Shown here: positions 13,869-17,302 of the stretch, piece after piece
How positions within the stretch are numbered: position 1 is the stretch's first letter
Layout: the number at the start of each line of letters is the position of its first letter
NCBI GenBank assembly: GCA_038062745.1
Contig: JBBTWO010000080.1
Location: 1 to 17,302, forward strand
DNA: 17,302 nt
Source of the DNA: JBBTWO01 sp038062745
GTDB taxonomy: Bacteria; Patescibacteriota; Microgenomatia; UBA8517
Direction of reading: 5' to 3'
The notes under the pieces: model-generated
Database searches by the model: none
The model's input: the letters and a program-made list of their open reading frames with translations, nothing else
Told to the model about the DNA's origin: nothing
Position numbers and translations under genes: made by a program

Positions 13869-13897
13869 TTGATAAAGATAGTCAATCAAGATATAAT
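13869..13897 (+). promoter_or_regulatory. fusA promoter (TTGATA, 17 bp, TATAAT)
   Basis: TTGATA (13869-13874, one mismatch) and a perfect TATAAT (13892-13897) are spaced by 17 bases, just after the stop codon at 13866. Initiation would be near 13904, immediately before a terminator-like hairpin. Confidence 0.75.
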
Positions 13898-13904
13898 TGG
13901 TGTC

Positions 13905-13932
13905 TGGAAGCTTCTAGTGCTTCTATTTTTTT
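13905..13932 (+). terminator. Terminator-like hairpin in the fusA leader
   Basis: TGGAAGC (13905-13911) pairs with GCTTCTA (13919-13925) with one G-T pair, around TTCTAGT, and is followed by seven T (13926-13932). It has the form of an intrinsic terminator. It may end upstream transcripts, or attenuate transcripts from the promoter at 13869-13897, which start just before it. Confidence 0.6.
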
Positions 13933-13933
13933 G

Positions 13934-13939
13934 TAAAAT
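13934..13939 (+). promoter_or_regulatory. Possible second fusA -10 box
   Basis: TAAAAT lies seven bases before the fusA ATG and just beyond the hairpin T-tract. If active it would yield a leaderless fusA mRNA that bypasses the hairpin. No -35 box is clear. Confidence 0.3.
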
Positions 13940-13945
13940 AATAAC

Positions 13946-16114
13946 ATGGCAGGACAAGTAACAAAGAAAAAATCAGCAATTGTCTCAACGGTCACTAAAG
14001 ATCGTTTAGTTTCATATGAAAAGATCCGAAATATCGGCATTATTGCCCATATTGATGCTGGAAAAACAACCACAACGGAACGTATACTTTTTGAAACTGG
14101 AAAGACCTACAAACACGGATCAGGTGACGACGGAACAACAGTCACTGACTGGATGGATCAGGAGCGGGAGAGAGGAATTACTATCGTTTCTGCTGCCATA
14201 ACTACCTTCTGGGATTTGCAGACTGATTCTTCTGTTGAAAATGGTCATTACCGCGTCAATATTATTGATACCCCAGGCCACATTGATTTTACAGCTGAAG
14301 TTGAGCGTTCCTTGAGAGTATTGGATGGAGCAGTTATGGTTTTTGACGGCCGAACTGGAGTTGAGTCACAATCTGAAACTGTTTGGAGACAAGCCAATAA
14401 ATATAATGTTCCCCGAATTTGTGTATTAAATAAATTAAACCTTATTGGCGCTGACTTTGAAGGAGCTATCAAATCTATTCACGAACGCCTTGGTGCAAAT
14501 GCTCAACCAATTCAACTTCCAGTTGGATTTGAACATGAACTTCATGGAGTAGTTGACCTTATCAAAATGAAAGCCTTTACTTACAAAGATATTGAAGACA
14601 ATCACCTAACCGAAGAAGAAATTCCCTCAGATATGGTGGATATGGCAAATCAATACAGAGAAGAATTAATTGAAAAAGTTGCCGAGTATGATGATGACAC
14701 GCTTAATAAATATTTGGAAGGCCAAGACTTAACCGAGGCTGATATTAAACGCGCAATTAGAAAAGGTGTTATTTCTGGTAAATTCTTCCCAATCTTGGGT
14801 GGAGATAACCGCATGGTAACTGTTAGAACTTTACTTGATGCAGTTGTTGAATATCTTCCCTCCCCTGTTGATCTTCCCCTAGTTGAAGGAACAGATCCAC
14901 GAACAAATGAAAAGATAAGTCGAGAAAGAAATAACGAAGCTCCGCTTTCAGCATTAGCTTTCAAAGTTATGACCGACCCACACGTTGGCCGACTTGTTTT
15001 TGTGCGTATTTATTCAGGAACTATTAAAGCTGGTGAGACTGTTTACAATCCAACCAGAAAAACTTCAGAAAGAGTTGGAAAGCTTGTTTTGATGCATGCA
15101 GATCAAAGGGAGTTGGTTGAAGAAGCATATTCTGGAGAAATTGTGGCAGTAGTAGGGTTTAGAGAAACTACTACTGGTGACTCTTTATCGGAACAAAAGA
15201 CACCAATAGTTCTGGAATCTATTTCTTTTCCAGAACCAGTTATTTCGCTTGCTATCGAACCGGCTACAAAAACTGATCAAGAGAAAATGGGCCTAGCACT
15301 AAATAAACTTTCTGATGAGGATCCAACCTTCAGAATTAAAAGTAACCAAGAAACTGGCCAAACAATTATCTCTGGCATGGGAGAGTTGCAACTTGAAATT
15401 TTGGTTGACCGTATGCGACGTGAATTCAATGTTGTTGCTTCAACTGGTAACCCCCAAGTTGCTTACAAAGAAACAATTAAAAAACCAGCGACAGGAGAAG
15501 GAAAGTACATTCGTCAAACTGGAGGAAGGGGCCAATATGGCCACTGTTTGGTTAGAATTGAACCAAAAGCCCGTGGAGAAGGTGTTGAATTTGTCTCAGA
15601 AATTAAAGGTGGAGCAATCCCCCAATCATTTATTCCAGCTATTGAAAAGGGAGTACGGGAAAAACTTGAAAATGGAATTCTGGCAGGTTACCCGTTAACT
15701 GACGTCAAAGTTGCAGTTTATGACGGGAGCTTCCACGATGTTGATTCATCCGAAATGTCCTTTAAGATCGCCGGATCCATGGCAGTTGAAGATGCTGCAA
15801 AGCATGCTGACATGGTAGTACTTGAACCAATTGTAAAAATTGAAGTTTCAACACCAGCAGAATATGTTGGAGATGTTATTGGATCTTTGTCTTCAAAACG
15901 TGCACAAATTCAAGGAACAGAAGACAGGGGTGGTATGACCATTGTTAATGGTATGGCACCACTTGGAGAATTATCCGGTTACACCACAGCTGTTAGATCT
16001 ATGACCCAAGGACGAGCCACTCCTTACATTGAACCGTCTCACTATGATGAAGTTCCTGCAAACGTTCAAGCCGCACTTGTTGCAAAGAAGTTGGGAACTC
16101 CAGTAGTTAGATAA
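13946..16114 (+). CDS. fusA: Elongation factor G with altered G4 and G5 motifs
   Basis: EF-G is the ribosomal translocase and also acts in recycling. The 722-residue protein is complete: P-loop AHIDAGKTTTT (residues 34-44), switch I RGITI with Thr79, DTPGH (108-112), domain II near 310-410, and domain IV with GGRGQYGHCLVRIEP and FHDVDSSEMSFKIAGSMA, running to a full domain V. Two guanine-binding motifs are not canonical. The NKxD motif reads NKLN (Asn162 to Asn165), and the usual GSAF-K segment reads GGDNRMVT (285-292) before LLDAVVEYLPSP. The rest of the protein, including the domain IV tip region, looks functional, so this is not simple decay. The start has no Shine-Dalgarno. The gene is separated from rpsG by an accessory block and has its own promoter. 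Confidence 0.97.
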   Translation: MAGQVTKKKSAIVSTVTKDRLVSYEKIRNIGIIAHIDAGKTTTTERILFETGKTYKHGSGDDGTTVTDWMDQERERGITIVSAAITTFWDLQTDSSVENGHYRVNIIDTPGHIDFTAEVERSLRVLDGAVMVFDGRTGVESQSETVWRQANKYNVPRICVLNKLNLIGADFEGAIKSIHERLGANAQPIQLPVGFEHELHGVVDLIKMKAFTYKDIEDNHLTEEEIPSDMVDMANQYREELIEKVAEYDDDTLNKYLEGQDLTEADIKRAIRKGVISGKFFPILGGDNRMVTVRTLLDAVVEYLPSPVDLPLVEGTDPRTNEKISRERNNEAPLSALAFKVMTDPHVGRLVFVRIYSGTIKAGETVYNPTRKTSERVGKLVLMHADQRELVEEAYSGEIVAVVGFRETTTGDSLSEQKTPIVLESISFPEPVISLAIEPATKTDQEKMGLALNKLSDEDPTFRIKSNQETGQTIISGMGELQLEILVDRMRREFNVVASTGNPQVAYKETIKKPATGEGKYIRQTGGRGQYGHCLVRIEPKARGEGVEFVSEIKGGAIPQSFIPAIEKGVREKLENGILAGYPLTDVKVAVYDGSFHDVDSSEMSFKIAGSMAVEDAAKHADMVVLEPIVKIEVSTPAEYVGDVIGSLSSKRAQIQGTEDRGGMTIVNGMAPLGELSGYTTAVRSMTQGRATPYIEPSHYDEVPANVQAALVAKKLGTPVVR

Positions 16115-16122
16115 ATTGGGTG

Positions 16123-16151
16123 TTGACACTCTTAATTAGCCTCCTTATAAT
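16123..16151 (+). promoter_or_regulatory. tuf promoter (TTGACA, 17 bp, TATAAT)
   Basis: This is an exact consensus sigma70-type promoter: TTGACA (16123-16128), 17 bases, TATAAT (16146-16151). The -35 lies in GGGTGTTGACAC (16118-16129), identical to the 12-mer at the rpoB promoter. Initiation is expected near 16158, leaving a leader of about 73 bases. Confidence 0.9.
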
Positions 16152-16157
16152 ACATTC

Positions 16158-16230
16158 ACAAGGCTAGAGATGGCCTTTTCCTTTTGCCTCTAGATTTTAA
16201 GGGGCAAAGTAAAGTAAAATACAAACACAA
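16158..16230 (+). promoter_or_regulatory. tuf leader with mutually exclusive hairpins
   Basis: AAGGC (16160-16164) can pair with GCCTT (16173-16177) before TTCCTTTT, a weak terminator form. CTAGAG (16164-16169) can instead pair perfectly with CTCTAG (16188-16193), which would prevent the first stem. A third option pairs TTTGCC (16183-16188) with GGCAAA (16203-16208). The final 20 bases before the ATG are A-rich, without a Shine-Dalgarno. Confidence 0.45.
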
Positions 16231-17302
16231 ATGGCAGCATTTAACAGAACAAAACCACACGTAAATATCGGAACCATCGGTCACGTTGATCATGGTAAAA
16301 CAACCCTTACTTCAGCAATCACTACCGTTTTGGCTAAAAAAGGTTTAGCAACAGCTAAAGCTTATGGCGATATTGATTCAGCTCCAGAAGAAAGACAACG
16401 AGGAGTTACAATTAATCTTTCCCACCAAGAATACGAAACTGAAAAAAGGCACTATGCTCACATTGACGCTCCAGGTCACGCAGATTACATCAAGAACATG
16501 ATTACAGGAGCTGCTCAAATGGATGGAGCCATCTTGGTAGTTTCTGCAGTAGATGGACCAATGCCACAAACCAGGGAACACGTTATTTTGGCACGCCAAG
16601 TAAATGTCCCAGCACTTGTCGTTTTCTTAAACAAATGTGACATGGTTGATGACCCAGAAATCATCGACTTAGTTGAAGCAGATGTACGAGACTTACTTAA
16701 GAAATATGAATACCCAGGAGACACAGTTCCAGTTATTCGTGGATCTGCTCTTAAAGCTACTGAAGGTGATCCAGAAGCAGAAAAGCAAATTTTGGCTCTT
16801 ATGGATGCAGTTGATTCCTTCATCCCAGATCCAGTAAGAGAAACTGACAAGCCTTTCCTTATGCCAGTTGAGGATGTGTTCTCAATTAAAGGCCGTGGAA
16901 CTGTAGTTACCGGTAGAGTTGAGCGAGGACACTTGAAGATAAATGAAAATATTGAAATTGTTGGTATCAGACCAACCAAAGCAACAGTTGTTACTGGCAT
17001 TGAAATGTTTAGAAAATCTCTTGATGAAGCTCAAGCTGGAGACAATGCAGGACTTCTTTTGCGAGGAATTGAAAAAGACGATGTTGAGCGCGGTCAAGTT
17101 TTGGCTAAAGCTGGCTCAATTACTCCTCACACTGAATTTGACGCAGAAGTTTATATTTTGAGCAAAGAAGAAGGTGGAAGACACACACCATTCTTCACCG
17201 GCTACAAACCTCAGTTCTTTATTAGAACTGCTGATGTTACTGGAGATGTTTCTCTACCGGAAGGAATTGAAATGGTCATGCCAGGAGACAACGCTAAAAT
17301 GA
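16231..17302 (+). CDS. tuf: Elongation factor Tu, 3'-truncated by window end
   Basis: EF-Tu delivers aminoacyl-tRNA to the ribosome as a GTP complex. The window holds 357 codons plus one base, so roughly the last tenth of the usual length of about 395 residues is missing. Motifs: P-loop GHVDHGKT (17-24), switch I RGVTIN with Thr60, DAPGH (79-83, Ala where Cys is common, catalytic His83 present), NKCD (134-137) and SALK (172-175). Domain II follows from about residue 200 (FLMPVEDVFSIKGRGTVVTG) and domain III from about 300, reaching GIEMVMPGDNAKM. The canonical NKCD and SALK contrast with the altered motifs of the neighbouring EF-G. Transcription is from its own consensus promoter, so its supply can be uncoupled from fusA. 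Confidence 0.97.
   Translation, partial: MAAFNRTKPHVNIGTIGHVDHGKTTLTSAITTVLAKKGLATAKAYGDIDSAPEERQRGVTINLSHQEYETEKRHYAHIDAPGHADYIKNMITGAAQMDGAILVVSAVDGPMPQTREHVILARQVNVPALVVFLNKCDMVDDPEIIDLVEADVRDLLKKYEYPGDTVPVIRGSALKATEGDPEAEKQILALMDAVDSFIPDPVRETDKPFLMPVEDVFSIKGRGTVVTGRVERGHLKINENIEIVGIRPTKATVVTGIEMFRKSLDEAQAGDNAGLLLRGIEKDDVERGQVLAKAGSITPHTEFDAEVYILSKEEGGRHTPFFTGYKPQFFIRTADVTGDVSLPEGIEMVMPGDNAKM

Noticed and set aside
11155..13945. Flanking direct repeats or attachment sites bounding the accessory block
   Set aside because: Comparing both borders by eye showed only short AT-rich matches, not a convincing duplicated target.
16515..17000. Open frame of 161 codons on the minus strand inside tuf
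   Set aside because: It is antisense to conserved EF-Tu codons and its Ser/Thr-rich product shows no family features.

Overview
The window comes from a small-genome bacterium, most likely a member of the Candidate Phyla Radiation (Patescibacteria, perhaps Microgenomates). This rests on AT-rich, tightly packed genes, very short or absent mRNA leaders, almost no Shine-Dalgarno sequences, many small unrecognised proteins, and a Gram-positive-like envelope set (sortase, MltG). UGA acts as a normal stop (it ends the sortase, ruvX and rpsG frames), which argues against the code-25 lineages (Gracilibacteria/SR1). No tRNA, rRNA, CRISPR array or insertion sequence was seen, and no gene-free stretch exceeds 300 bases.

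Layout. Bases 1-2968 hold a 5'-truncated sortase, ruvX overlapping its end, a 66-residue zinc-ribbon protein, the MltG transglycosylase and two unrecognised small genes. Bases 3010-10209 are rpoB-rpoC, with their own strong promoter and a leader that can fold into several hairpins; rplJL does not precede them. Bases 10225-11154 are rpsL-rpsG, the first half of the classical str operon. Bases 11155-13868 are an accessory block between rpsG and fusA: a five-zinc-finger Vsr/DUF559-like nuclease, two small minus-strand genes that may be diverged paralogues, and a gene broken by a frameshift. Bases 13869-17302 are fusA and tuf (cut by the window end), each with its own sigma70-type promoter and hairpin-containing leader.

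The core genes form the transcription-translation axis: RNA polymerase beta and beta', the S12 and S7 proteins of the 30S subunit, and the elongation factors EF-G and EF-Tu. Several carry changes at normally invariant functional residues. EF-G has NKLN instead of NKxD, and its SAx loop is replaced as well. RpoC has Lys instead of Phe just before the trigger-loop His. RpoB differs at the positions of E. coli His526 and Ser531. S12 differs at two streptomycin-associated positions. EF-Tu in the same window keeps canonical guanine-binding motifs and serves as an internal control.

The best candidates for something new are the altered EF-G nucleotide pocket, the nuclease-bearing block that splits the str operon, and the recurring promoter-then-hairpin leaders ahead of a small gene, rpoB, fusA and tuf.
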